Assembly: GCA_037974335.1 (NCBI GenBank)
Contig: CM075760.1
Span: 7,127,432-7,191,431, forward strand
Direction: 5' to 3'
Length of the DNA: 64,000 nucleotides
Source of the DNA: Prionace glauca
Lineage: Eukaryota; Chordata; Chondrichthyes; Carcharhiniformes; Carcharhinidae
In this document: positions 9,542 through 19,637 of the stretch, one piece after another
Layout of the letters: each line of letters begins with the position of its first letter
Numbering within the stretch: position 1 is the stretch's first letter
The notes under the pieces: generated by a model
The model's input: only the letters and a program-made list of their open reading frames with translations
Told to the model about the DNA's origin: nothing
Databases searched by the model: none
Made by a program: the position numbers and the translations under genes

Positions 9542-10003
9542 ATGCTCAACATTTGGGCTGTTTGGAGAATATTCATAACAAGTAATTGTGAACCAAACAC
9601 ATTTCATATTTACTTTAATTTTACAAACGTGATTTAAAATGAAATTTTAAGTATTCAATCGGTCTGATTTATTTCTGTTTGAGCAGGTTTATCAGATCTG
9701 AGTCATGGAGATTCTGTCACCCTGTCGCTACCCTCAGAATTAAAGACTGAAGCAGAAACATTGAGTTTAACCTGTACCTATGATATTACAATGATCAACT
9801 ACATTTTATCCTGGTACCGGCAACACTCAGAGAAACAGCGTCTATTTATATTGAGGAAAAAAATCGATATTTGTTGAAGATATAACAGATTTTGCTAAAA
9901 GCCGTTTTTCTGGAGAGCTTCAGACATCGAGTAAATTCACCAGTTTGACTATCTCTGGTCTGCAGCTGACTGACGCTGCCGTGTATCACTGCGCTTTCAG
10001 CCT
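9542..10003 (+). pseudogene. Dead TCR V segment of V1 family (copy 1)
   Basis: Leader exon 9542-9581 encodes MLNIWAVWRIFIT (two codons shorter than V1), with a GT donor and a 114-base intron. The V exon 9696-10003 starts after ATCAG. The frame is good through GDSVTLSLPSELK, LTCTYD and LSWYRQHSEKQ. Then an extra base in an A-run near 9860 shifts the frame to a TGA. After the shift, DFAKSRFSGELQTSSKFTSL and DAAVYHCAF are still readable. The heptamer position reads CATCGTA. The copy at 25284 shares the damaged heptamer but not the frameshift, so the signal was lost before the duplication. Confidence 0.85.
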
Positions 10004-10042
10004 CATCGTAATGGAAATCAGTCTGACTGATGTACAAAACCT
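10004..10042 (+). other. Degenerate 23-RSS (copy 1)
   Basis: Heptamer position CATCGTA (10004-10010). The 23-base spacer is related to that of V3, and the nonamer is ACAAAACCT (10034-10042). Loss of CAC at the cut site predicts no use. Confidence 0.7.
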
Positions 10043-10841
10043 GCCTTGAACTATAGGTTGAAACCGTGTCTGCTGCACAGAATCGTGGGCAGATGCAGCC
10101 ACAATGTAACAGTCAGCCAGGCAAGAATCCTTATTAACCTGGGATCAGCCTTCACCCAAGTGTTTCCAGTATCCGGCCACTTCAGTCATCGTGCCTCTTT
10201 GAGTCTGTGAGATCACTCAGTGGTGAGTTGGCTGATATTTAAGGAAACACCTCGAGCTTTCACCACCTCGATAGGGGAACGGTTGCCCTTTTCCGGATGG
10301 GATTGTGGAAACGAAACCCTGCTCTGTAAATTGTCAGCTGCAAATTCCGGCTTGCTCATAGTAACAAAAACATTCCAGCAGGAAGGAAACATTCTGTAGT
10401 TCACTGGTCATTCGGGGAATTCTATTCTCAATGTTTGTTTTAAAGATCACAGTCGCTTCCTTGTGAAATCTCTTCATTGAGTATACACTTCCTCTGAAGC
10501 TGCAAAACTCTTGTCGGATCAAATAAATCCAGACCACAGGTCGCCGGAAAAATGCTTCAAAACCTGATGGGGATTGAGTTGCTGAATATTAGACAGACAC
10601 CGGAACTGGCTCAAATGACAATTACTAAACCAAAGAGATCAAATACATTTAAGAAGGTCAGCGATAGTCCAACTGCGAGTTGAAATTAACCAATGCAATT
10701 CCTCAAATGTTCCTTATCTCTTGTTGAGGTTGTGATTTGTTCTGATATTTCAGGAAGGCACCTGCGTCTCTCTGAGTGGAGAGTGAATTATTCTTTCTGT
10801 TTATCGGTGCGAGAGCACCCTCTGGTGGTACCTTACTGTGA
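10043..10841. other. V-flanking sequence, no gene
   Basis: Duplicated at 25780-26509 with several small insertions or deletions. Its homologue in reverse complement is at about 250-480. No exon recognised. Confidence 0.5.
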
Positions 10842-10880
10842 GGTTTTGTCCGGGAACCGCTCTATCTCTGCCGCAGTGTG
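10842..10880 (-). other. 23-RSS of V relic at duplication edge
   Basis: Minus strand: heptamer CACACTG (10874-10880), spacer 10851-10873 (23 bases), nonamer GACAAAACC (10842-10850). The duplication breakpoint falls inside this spacer, after 10859. Confidence 0.75.
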
Positions 10881-10925
10881 GGCTCAATGGCACAGAAATA
10901 CACAGCGCTGTCGGAGTGAAGAGCC
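10881..10925 (-). pseudogene. 3' stub of a TCR V exon
   Basis: Minus strand reads TPTALYFCAIE just before the heptamer, the usual framework-3 end of a V exon. No V homology is seen further upstream (higher coordinates), so this is a truncated relic. Copy 2 of the duplication lacks it because the breakpoint cut it off. Confidence 0.7.
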
Positions 10926-11254
10926 CTGGCTTATTTAAGAAAGCAGTTTTGTTTCCTTTGTGCAAACAGCAGGAAGCCTGGCTCTTGAGACGAATCTCCC
11001 GCGCTTTATCCTCATTGAATATTTCGGACCTTTTCCGGTTTACTGGACGTATCAGAACAGAGATGGTTCACGGTTGGTTATTGACTGACGACACTCCGGT
11101 ATTGTGCTCTGTCCTTCCTGAATTGTTAATTCAGAAGGAACCAGGAACAAGGAATCATCGTTCATGGTTCCTATAACACAAACACAGAGTATTCCAAAAG
11201 TCAGAAATTAAACACAATTCCTGGATAAGACATTGACTGAACAGAGACTCGATG
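10926..11254. other. No gene recognised
   Basis: No exon or repeat identified between the V stub and the next dispersed repeat. Confidence 0.5.
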
Positions 11255-11400
11255 TGGAAATACCGGCGTTGGACTGGGGTAAACACAGTAAGAAGTCTCA
11301 CAACACCAGGTTAATGTCCAACAAGTTTATTTGGTAGAAAACGCCAAAAGCTTTCGGTGTTTTCCCCTTCATCAGATGTCTCGCCAGACAACAAGACCAT
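11255..11400. repeat. Dispersed repeat fragment ('gttggactgggg' family)
   Basis: Contains 'ggcgttggactggggtaaac', 'agtctcacaacaccaggtt' and 'tttatttggtag'. A second copy without the first part lies at 21295-21425. Probably a non-autonomous element; class not assigned. Confidence 0.6.
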
Positions 11401-11567
11401 TATTACCAGTAAGGAACAAGGGGACATATCGTAATTCCTTTAGAGTTCGACAGAAAAATACAGGTTATTCTCGATGTGTTGATTCTTCTAATCTGTTATA
11501 AAGTGTAACCCAGATCAGAATGTGGCTTCACTGACTCAGAAACTGAAGTTGTTTTTCAGGGATACAT

Positions 11568-14276
11568 AAGAACATAAGAAATAGGAGCAGGAGTAGGCCA
11601 TCTGGCCCTTCGAGCCTGCCCCGCCATTCAATAAGATCATGGCTGATCTGTCGTGACTCAGCTCCACCTTCCCGCCCTCTCCCCATAACCCTTAATCCCT
11701 TCTCTTATCAAAAACCCATCAACCCGTTTCTTAAAAATATTTAGCGAGGCAGCCTCCACCACTTCAACGGGCAGAGAATTCCAGAGATTCACCACCCTTT
11801 GAGTGAAGAAGTTCCTCCTCAACTCTGTTCTAAACCGCCCCCCCTTTATCTTGAGGCTGTGCCCCCTAGTCCTACTGTCTTTTTTGAGCGGGAACAGTCT
11901 CTCCACCTCTATCCTATCCATCCCATTCATCATCTTATACGTCTCAATGAGATCTCCCCTCATTCTTCTAAACTCTAACGAGTACAAGCCTAGTTTATTC
12001 AGCCTCTCCTCATAGCTCAATCCCCTCAACTCCGGTATCAGCCGAGTAAACCTCCTCTGCACTCCCTCCAGGGCCAAAACATCCTTGCGCAGGTGCGGCG
12101 CCCAAAACTGCACACAGTACTCCAGCTGCGGCCTCACCAATGCCCTATACAGCTGCAGCAAGACCTCCCTACTTTTATATTCAATCCCCTTCGCTATGAA
12201 GGCCAGCATCCCATTCGCCTTCCTGACCACCTGCTGCACCTGCAAGCTGGGTTTTTGCGACTCATGCACAAGGACCCCGAGGTCCCTCTGCACCGTCGCC
12301 TGCTGCAGTTTTTCGCCCCGTAAGTAATAGTCCTTCCTACCATTCTTCCTACCAAAGTGGACCACCTCACACTTGCCAACATTGAATTCCATTTGCCATT
12401 TCCTGGCCCATTCGCCCAGCCTATCTAGATCCTTCTGCAGACTCTCCACACCCTCCGCACAATTTGCCTTTCCCCCAATCTTGGTGTCATCAGCAAATTT
12501 CGACACCCTGCACTCGGTTCCCTCCTCCAGATCATCTATATAAATGGTAAATAGCTGAGGCCCCAGCACCGACCCCTGGGGCACCCCACTAGTCACCAAC
12601 CGCCAATCCGAATAGCATCCATTGACCCCCACTCTCTGCCTCCTATTTGACAACCAATCCTCTATCCACGCTAACACCCTACCCCCAACTCCATGTCCCC
12701 TGACCTTCTGCAATAACCTCTTGTGAGGTACCTTGTCAAATGCCTTCTGAAAATCTAGAAAGACCACATCCACCGGCTCTCCTCCATCCACTGCCCTAGA
12801 CACATCCTCATAGAACTCCAGTAAATTTGTCAGACACGACTTCCCTTTAATGAAACCGTGTTGCGTCCGCCCTATCAAGCAATTCCCCTCAAGATGCCTC
12901 GCTATTTCCTCCTTAATGACGGTTTCTAACATTTTACCTACCACAGACGTTAAACTAACCGGCCTATAATTCCCCGCCTTTTGCCTGGCACCCTTCTTAA
13001 ACAACGGCGTAACATTAGCCGTTTTCCAATCTTCCGGCACTTCCCCGGAATCCAGCGACGTCTGGAAAATAACCACCAAGGCATCCACTATCACCTCCGC
13101 CATTTCTTTCAGAACCCTCGGATGCATTCCATCCGGTCCTGGGGACTTGTCCACAATCAGCCCCTCCAGTCTGTCGAGCACCACCTCTCTAGTAACAGTA
13201 ATGTCATTAAGACCCTCCATTCCTACCACCTTTCCATCGCTAACACCCGGCAAATTATTCACGTCCTCCTCCGTGAAGACAGAAACAAAGAAGTTATTCA
13301 AGACCTTAGCCATATCCCTATCCCCTACCACTAGCTCCCCTTTCTCATCCTCTAAAGGACCAACGTTTATCCTAGCCAGCCTCTTCCTTTTTATATATTT
13401 ATAAAAACTCTTGCTATCCTTTTTTATATTAAGTGCTAGCCCAGCCTCATAGCTTCTCCTACCCTCCTTTATCAATTTCTTTGTCAATCTTTGTTGACAT
13501 TTAAACCTTTCCCAATCCTCTTCTCGCCCACTGCTCTTAGCTACTCTAAACTTCTCCGCTTTTAATTTAACACTTTCCTTCACCTCCTTCGTTATCCACG
13601 GCTTATTACCTCTCCTCCTACTGTCCTTTTTAACCATCGGAATAAATTTCTGCTGAGCACCAAGAAAGATCTCCTTAAAGATCCTCCACTGCTCCTCAGC
13701 AGACCTACCTTCCAACGCGTTCCCCCAGTCCACATTCGCCAATTCTTCTCTCATCCTACCATACTCCCCTCTATTCAAACAAAGGACGCGTGTCTGGGAA
13801 CCCACTTTCTCCTCCTCCATCTGCACCAGAAACTCCACCATACAATGATCACTCTCTCCAAGAGGATCCTTCACCGCAAGGTCCCTAATTCTACCCACCT
13901 CATTACATAGCACCAGATCCAAGATAGCTCGCTCCCTCGTCGGCTCCAACACACACTGTTCAAGGAAATTATCCCGGCAGCATTCCAAGAACTCCTCCTC
14001 GAGCCCACCGTGTCCAACATGGGTCGACCAATCAATATGCAGATTGAAATCTCCCATAACTACTGCCGTCCCATTCCTGCACGCTGCACTTATTTGCGCG
14101 TTAACAGCCCGCCCCACCTCCAGATCATTATTCGGGGGCCTATAGACGACACCCACTAGCGTCTTCCTCCCTTTTCTGTTCCTAATCTCCACCCACAACG
14201 ATTCCACTTTCTGCTCCTTGGCTCCGATATCATCCCTTGCTACCACCTTGATACTATCCTTAATCAGATACGTCTA
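11568..14276 (-). mobile_element. CR1-like LINE, 5'-truncated, long open frame
   Basis: Non-LTR retrotransposon of the CR1 group on the minus strand. The 3' end at 11568 has the family tail of repeated 'aagaacat' units. The single frame 11658-14246 is 862 codons. It starts inside the endonuclease (GVVYRPPN, MGDFN, SDHCMVEF motifs). It continues through a linker to reverse transcriptase: PGPDGMHPRVLK, NYRPVSLTSV, QHGFIKGKSCLTNL, DFQKAFDKVPH, GVPQGSVLGP, FADDTK with the catalytic Asp pair, then thumb and C-terminal regions. The first endonuclease motifs, ORF1 and the 5' UTR are missing, so it is truncated and not autonomous. The absence of stops over 2.6 kb and close match to the copies at 17243 and 50604 indicate recent insertion. 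Confidence 0.93.
11658..14246 (-). CDS. LINE endonuclease (partial) and reverse transcriptase
   Basis: Second open frame of the CR1-like element. It encodes target-primed reverse transcription functions. About the first 130 residues hold the C-terminal half of an APE-type endonuclease, with MGDFN and SDHCM. RT motifs run from about residue 365 (SPGPDG) to FADDTK near residue 590. The C-terminal end is LYSLEFRRMRGDL...FFTQRVVNLWNSLP, shared with all CR1 tails in the window. The Met used is internal; the true N-terminus was lost in the truncation. The frame is closed by TGA at 11658. Confidence 0.9.
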   Translation of the reverse strand: MVARDDIGAKEQKVESLWVEIRNRKGRKTLVGVVYRPPNNDLEVGRAVNAQISAACRNGTAVVMGDFNLHIDWSTHVGHGGLEEEFLECCRDNFLEQCVLEPTRERAILDLVLCNEVGRIRDLAVKDPLGESDHCMVEFLVQMEEEKVGSQTRVLCLNRGEYGRMREELANVDWGNALEGRSAEEQWRIFKEIFLGAQQKFIPMVKKDSRRRGNKPWITKEVKESVKLKAEKFRVAKSSGREEDWERFKCQQRLTKKLIKEGRRSYEAGLALNIKKDSKSFYKYIKRKRLARINVGPLEDEKGELVVGDRDMAKVLNNFFVSVFTEEDVNNLPGVSDGKVVGMEGLNDITVTREVVLDRLEGLIVDKSPGPDGMHPRVLKEMAEVIVDALVVIFQTSLDSGEVPEDWKTANVTPLFKKGARQKAGNYRPVSLTSVVGKMLETVIKEEIARHLEGNCLIGRTQHGFIKGKSCLTNLLEFYEDVSRAVDGGEPVDVVFLDFQKAFDKVPHKRLLQKVRGHGVGGRVLAWIEDWLSNRRQRVGVNGCYSDWRLVTSGVPQGSVLGPQLFTIYIDDLEEGTECRVSKFADDTKIGGKANCAEGVESLQKDLDRLGEWARKWQMEFNVGKCEVVHFGRKNGRKDYYLRGEKLQQATVQRDLGVLVHESQKPSLQVQQVVRKANGMLAFIAKGIEYKSREVLLQLYRALVRPQLEYCVQFWAPHLRKDVLALEGVQRRFTRLIPELRGLSYEERLNKLGLYSLEFRRMRGDLIETYKMMNGMDRIEVERLFPLKKDSRTRGHSLKIKGGRFRTELRRNFFTQRVVNLWNSLPVEVVEAASLNIFKKRVDGFLIREGIKGYGERAGRWS

Positions 14277-15409
14277 ACTGTTCTGTGAATGTTGATCGAA
14301 GTGACGCACCAATAAATGGGATTCGGACAGAATTATCTAGTCTGATTGCGTCTCTTTCTCTTTCTGACATTTTCAGTGTTTCTGCCTCCCTTTTCTTGTT
14401 TCTGTCTCTGTTCGTTCTGACTCTCTTTTCGAAGTACCATGAAAATGCGGAGTTTAGAAAATCTAACTTGTCTCGGAATCTTATGAAAAAAAAATCCTCA
14501 CAAGAACTACTCTGTTAATAGTAGCAAACATATTTCTGTATTTTATAGATAAGTTTGAAATTACAACAGTTAGACAAAATGCTTAATTTAGTGGGAATCA
14601 GGGCAACATCAATTCCCTCTGCATGCGGCACAATAACAGTTGCAATCTGCAAAGTTTCGTGTTGATTTGAATTCGTTTTATTCATTCTTTATGGCGTGCA
14701 CATTGGATAAACAGAATGAGCTATCAAGATACAAGGAAAGCATTTCTCCCTTCTTTATAGTTATCTAAAATGAAGTGTGTGTTACTCGGCATAATAATAA
14801 TTACCTGATGACATAATTATACATCGATGTGAGAAACCTGTCACTTTTTCAGTCGCGCTGGCAAAATGCTTTTTCCAAACCATTTATTTTGCACGGACAA
14901 CACAAACTGACGCCAACTTCAATCAAAAAATTGGAAAATATTAATCTGTCAGTTTGTTTGCCCATTGTAAGTTTGTATCGTCCAGGTATCATTCACAACT
15001 TAAGCTCCAAAGACCTCAGTGCATCAAAGTGCAGCAACGTTTATCTACTATACGTTTGGATGGAATTAACATCTGATAACTACATCAGTTGTGTACATTA
15101 ATCCCTAAATGCAATCTCCAGGCAATAACTCCCATAGGCAATGGCGAACAATGTTCGCATAGAGTGGATGATAACAAAAGGGCAAATGGCCACCCGACCT
15201 CCTGCTGCAAACTTTCATCCCTGACAACGATATTCAATATTCACACTTCAGCAACCGGGTCCTAGGTCCAGCTATCGAGTGACTGAACCTCTCTGTGACT
15301 CACAAAAGCCGGCGCCTGCAGTAAGTGAAAGCCGCCAGCAGATGGTGATATTGCATTATTTTCGTCACGAGACAGTGACATTCCCGTTTCAACTCACAAC
15401 CCATCAACC
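14277..15409. other. No gene recognised
   Basis: AT-rich spacer between the CR1 element and the next V promoter. Small open frames have no recognised family. Confidence 0.5.
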
Positions 15410-15823
15410 GAGAGAGTACGTGAACAATGGGCCGAATGGTCTCTGTTAATGTTACAACAATTTACGGTTCCAAGATTATGAACGGCTCTTTTCAATTAGA
15501 AAGACGCCACAGCACAATTCTTGCAACACAATTTACTTTGTTGCTGCAGTGAGGAAGGAGATGCTCGGAAGCAGTGACGGTTCAAATGGTTTGTGGTTTG
15601 AGAAACAGCCAATTGCTGAGTGGCACCGTGAGAAACGTCAGATACCGATATCCCAGAATTATCCAATCGGTGACAGTGTGGCCCTTCGGTCTCACATTGA
15701 ATGGGGGAATGTGAAGCTCTCGCCGCTCCTCTCCCTCCCCAACATTCAGAGTCTGGGCCTCGGCAGCAAGTCCCAGTTTAGAGAGTAGATCCTGATTGAT
15801 GCTCTTGTGTATCTTCATCAATC
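15410..15823 (+). promoter_or_regulatory. Promoter block of V at 15824
   Basis: Conserved with 6123-6459 (-), 21870-22204 (-) and 3060-3265 (+). Contains 'agccaattgc' and 'atccaatcgg' CCAAT-type boxes and 'agtgacggtt', a CRE-like word. The stretch is open in several frames but lies 5' to the leader ATG and is best read as promoter. Confidence 0.6.
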
Positions 15824-16251
15824 ATGAAGAGAAATCCCCGCAAAGAGTTATTTCCAGTTGGAGCTCTGATGCTGCTGATATTGTGTGAGTTTATTGATTT
15901 GCTCAGACGGATTATTTTAACAATCTCTTCGTAACGTATAGTTTATGAGTGATTTTCTTCTGTTCACAGCTGTTCAGTGTGAGGATCAGAGCTCCCAACC
16001 TGAGCAGGTCGTGTCTCGGGAAGGGGAGCGGGTTGAACTCAAGTGTCGGCTCTCTGTTGCTACAGGCGATGCAGTAGCCTGGTACAGACAAACACTGAGA
16101 GAACCTCCGACATTTATCGCCTCCATTTACCAGGGGAATTCCACCAAAGGAAGTTACACACTGTCCTTTGACCGAATAAAGAATTCCAACACCATTTCTA
16201 TAGATGAGACGACGGTTCTGTTCTCCGGAATGTATCTCTGTGCGAAGCAGA
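15824..16251 (+). CDS. TCR V segment (intact, short framework)
   Basis: Leader exon 15824-15884 encodes MKRNPRKELFPVGALMLLIL, with a GTGAGT donor and an 85-base intron. The V exon 15970-16251 follows GTTCACAG. The phase-1 junction gives SVQCEDQSSQPEQ. V hallmarks: ERVELKC first Cys, AVAWYRQTLREPPTFIAS, YTLSFD, TVLFSGMYLCAKQ at the end. It is about 9 codons shorter than V1. The downstream heptamer is perfect but the nonamer is weak. No stops. Paralogous leader and promoter relics at 5976-6459 and 21729-22204 lack the V exon, so this is the only whole member here. Alpha or delta use is unknown. Confidence 0.88.
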
Positions 16252-16290
16252 CACAGTGAGACAAAGAGCGGATCCCCCTGTACAATATCC
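16252..16290 (+). other. 23-RSS with weak nonamer
   Basis: Heptamer CACAGTG (16252-16258), spacer 16259-16281 (23 bases), nonamer ACAATATCC (16282-16290), which departs from ACAAAAACC at three central bases. Reduced recombination efficiency is expected from known RSS rules. Confidence 0.8.
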
Positions 16291-16715
16291 TGTTCACTGC
16301 TGTGTCTCCGCTGCACTTTTAAGTTTTCTGCAAATCAGAAATGCCGTTGATGTTCTTGAATGTTACTTTCCCACATTTAATGCTCTATCTAGATAGCGTT
16401 CTAACATCCTAAAGTTGTCATTAAAGATGCAGATTATCGAAGCATATTAAGTTTTTTTAAAAAAAAACTGTTTCGTTGTTCCAAAAGCAAATTAAAGAGA
16501 CAGGCAGAAAAATCTGTCTGTCAAATATCTAAATAAATATTCTGGAAAAAGATAGGTAAATAGACAGATTGATAAGAGGTAGAGATGTTCAGAGTCAGAT
16601 GCAGACAGACAGGTGGATAGACTGATCGTTAACTTCCTTTTGCCAGTATGCGTAAGAACATTATTTAATTATGCCTGGATGTATCTTTATATTAGTTTTG
16701 TTCTTGTTTTCACAG
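16291..16715. other. No gene recognised
   Basis: Spacer between two V segments, with an A-run at about 16448-16470. No convincing leader exon for the dead V at 16716 could be identified here. Confidence 0.5.
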
Positions 16716-16995
16716 CTGTGTCTTGTCACTCGAAGACACTTCAGATATCGATGTATCGGGTAAATCAAGGACAGACCATCTCTCTCCATCACAATATTAC
16801 TGTTACTGGGGATGAGTTTGTATTTTGATACCGACAATTCACTGATCAATCTCCAGAGTATCTCGTTTCCACATTCAGAAATGAAACAACTGAGGGAAGA
16901 TTTAAAGTATCTGTGGACAGTGAGGAAGGATCCACCGGTCTCACTGTTAACACGGTCGACCTGTGTGATGCTGCGGTGGATACAGTGCAGTGAGA
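16716..16995 (+). pseudogene. Dead TCR V segment
   Basis: V exon after the acceptor TTTTCACAG. The frame reads VSCHSKTLQISMYRVNQGQTISL, then HHN where the first Cys is expected. The WYRQ motif has become TGA-YRQ (TGG to TGA near 16828). It continues with FTDQSPEYLVSTF, TTEGRFKVSV and LTVNTVDLCDAAV. In the final YYC motif the Tyr-Cys is replaced, giving DAAVDTVQ. The reading frame is otherwise preserved and the RSS is well kept. Its family is distinct from the others here, nearest to the 15824 type by its leader junction. Both conserved Cys are gone, so it was inactivated some time ago. Confidence 0.82.
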
Positions 16996-17034
16996 CACAG
17001 TGAAACAGAGAGATGCAAAGCCTGAAAAATAACT
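16996..17034 (+). other. 23-RSS of dead V, well preserved
   Basis: Heptamer CACAGTG (16996-17002), 23-base spacer (17003-17025), nonamer AAAATAACT (17026-17034). The signal outlasted the exon. Confidence 0.75.
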
Positions 17035-17242
17035 CACTCGACATGGGGACTGTGGAGCCAAAAATCCCATGGCCTTTAGAAGAGAGCATGTTTCAAGCCA
17101 TATCGATAGAAAATGTTCTTCTTGTGAGTTATATGATGGAATTAAAACAATATATTTTATTGTTTCTAACAATAGAACTTGCAGAAAAACCCACATTAGA
17201 AATATACAAATTACTCCTTGACTCATCAGAAAACAGACAAAT

Positions 17243-17921
17243 GATAAGAACATAAGAACATAAGAACATAAGAAATAGGAGCAGGAGTAGGCCATCTGGC
17301 CCTTCAAGCCTGCCCCGCCATTCAATAAGATCATGGCTGATCTGTCGTGACTCAGCTCCACCTTCCCGCCCTCTCCCCATAACCCTTAATCCCTTCTCTT
17401 ATCAAAAACCCATCAACCCGTTTCTTAAAAATATTTAGCGAGGCAGCCTCCACCACTTCAACGGGCAGAGAATTCCAGAGATTCACCACCCTTTGAGTGA
17501 AGAAGTTCCTCCTCAACTCTGTTCTAAACCGCCCCCCCTTTATCTTGAGGCTGTGCCCCCTAGTCCTACTGTCTTTTTTGAGCGGGAACAGTCTCTCCAC
17601 CTCTATCCTATCCATCCCATTCATCATCTTATACGTCTCAATGAGATCTCCCCTCATTCTTCTAAACTCTAACGAGTACAAGCCTAGTTTATTCAGCCTC
17701 TCCTCATAGCTCAATCCCCTCAACTCCGGTATCAGCCGAGTAAACCTCCTCTGCACTCCCTCCAGGGCCAAAACATCCTTGCGCAGGTGCGGCGCCCAAA
17801 ACTGCACACAGTACTCCAGCTGCGGCCTCACCAATGCCCTATACAGCTGCAGCAAGACCTCCCTACTTTTATATTCAATCCCCTTCGCTATGAAGGCCAG
17901 CATCCCATTCGCCTTCCTGAT
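17243..17921 (-). mobile_element. CR1-like LINE 3' fragment
   Basis: Nearly identical to 11575-12225 of the long element. Tail of four 'aagaacat' units at 17243-17272. The 183-codon C-terminal frame (17352-17903) is still open: MLAFIAKGIEYKSREVLLQLYRALVRPQLEY and onward. The 5' end is abrupt at 17921, the usual truncation of LINE copies. Confidence 0.9.
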
Positions 17922-19637
17922 GATCTTGTATCAATATCAAGCAGCAAATGGAGAAAACTAAAAACAATAACAAAGGTATCAGATATAGAAGTACTAACAT
18001 CGAAGTAATAAAACCCATAATAAACTGCCGCAATATAAACCCAGCGAGATCATACAACAACATTCGAGAACAACATAGAGGATCATTGCTTCACTGATGA
18101 CGTCCCCTTTCGCTAAACCTTGTAGAACCGTCAGTTCCCCCTGTAACAGGTGACAGCTGGAGTTACAGGAAATATCTGTGCGTCTTCTCACCACAAACCG
18201 CAGTGAATTTAGAGCAAGAGCTTGTAAGTGAATTACGGAAGACCCAGCACAGAAGGTCTTCTGGACAAGAAGTTTTGGGTGCGGCCTTCTGGCTACTGAG
18301 ATGTGTTCTTCACCTCGTCACCAAACATCACGGTCTCAATTCTTCTAATATACCTAATGACAGGTGGGGAGAACAGGAGAGTTTCCTGCTCACACATACT
18401 GCAGGAGGTAATGAAAACCACTGCAGTACTTTGTCTGGCATAATCATGGAGCAATCTAATGGAAATCTGGGGTCACTTAGCACCACGTCAGGGCATGATG
18501 CAGAGGATGAGGTGGGGACAGGAGGCTCAGAGAGTGATCTCTATACAGCATTGTATTCTAATGCCATTGGGTAATTTGAGTAAGACGTTCAGGACAATAT
18601 GGATCGTCCAAATGGCTCCTCAATGTAGCAGAAAGAGAAAGAGCGAGGCTGGGAGGAAAGGGAGAAAGAGAGGGGGAAAGGTGTCCATTATTTGGTTCAA
18701 ATTTGTGACAAGTTCAATGAAACCGGCACATATTTAAATTCCCTAATCCCTTTACTCCAGGGTCAGAGTGACGAGAATTTCTGATTGAGAATTAAACATT
18801 CTCACTGCCTCCTGCGGTGATGAAGTTTGTAACCACAACAACTATAATGAAAATGAAATTCCTTAGGTTCGCAAGTCCCATTTGACCTCTGGAGTCTGTG
18901 AAAGGCGCTACATCATTAAAAGTACGATCTCTTTTTTCGAGGGATACCTGTTTGTACAGGTTGCGTTCATTGTCTTTCTGTTTCCAAGGGGAACCGATAA
19001 TGTTTATCTTTAAGTTCATTTTCGTTATTTCAGTTTATTTTTTTTCCAGAATAGGTTAATGAATGGTCACCACGCACTGGGACATCCCGGATTCTGTCTC
19101 CAGTCCCTTCAGAAATTCTTTCCACTCCAGGAGAAACCGGCAGTCTATCCGGAACAACACTCCGGGAACTTACCGAGGAGACAGCGCAGTGTTTAGAAAT
19201 GCTGCACCGTCAGAGCTGTCAGCCTCTCGATGACCTGTTAAATCTGGGGTACCGTCTTCCCTCTCAGGTGGAGGTGCCACATGGTCACTGTTTCCAAAAA
19301 CAGCAAGAGAAACATCCTGTTCGGTATCTGTTCACCAATCACAATGACTGACACAGACAGAGCACTACAATATTACTGAATGAAATAATATCATTGTGAG
19401 TCCAAAAATAGCTGCTGTGTTTATTACATAAAACACTTCGGGACATTAAAATTTACAAAAATATTCTCAAGCTCATTCTTTTAAGTGTCCCGGTGTTTTA
19501 ATTTTGCAATATATTTGTTATTCATAAAAATATTCTCAGTGAAAGATTGAGAAATCACCACGATTTCAGGTTCCATTTCAGACTCACTCTGATCCAATGT
19601 TTGTCTCACGCTCCGTTATGTTGCGTGAGGCTCTGAG
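17922..19637. other. No gene recognised
   Basis: No V, receptor or repeat family identified. A 123-codon frame at 18203-18574 lacks motifs and is not called. A short hydrophobic stretch on the minus strand near 18830-18870 was checked and does not resemble a TCR constant transmembrane segment. Confidence 0.45.

Larger units (their letters stand above)
5819..10859 (+). repeat. 5-kb segmental duplication, copy 1
   Basis: Direct duplicate of about 21566-26525, with only a few differences per hundred bases by eye over long stretches. It carries a LINE tail, a leader relic with promoter, a SINE, an intronless V (-) and a dead V (+). The left edge falls in a LINE 3' tail. The right edge lies 9 bases into the 23-base spacer of the V relic RSS at 10842-10880. 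Age was not computed; near identity including introns and spacers implies a recent event. Confidence 0.85.

Noticed and set aside
12085-12327. Plus-strand frames inside the CR1 element
   Set aside because: Antisense shadows of the RT frame; the same shadows recur in every CR1 copy.
18792-19019. Hydrophobic minus-strand frame as a possible TCR constant transmembrane exon
   Set aside because: No Ig constant domain, connecting peptide or conserved charged transmembrane residues, and no splice context.
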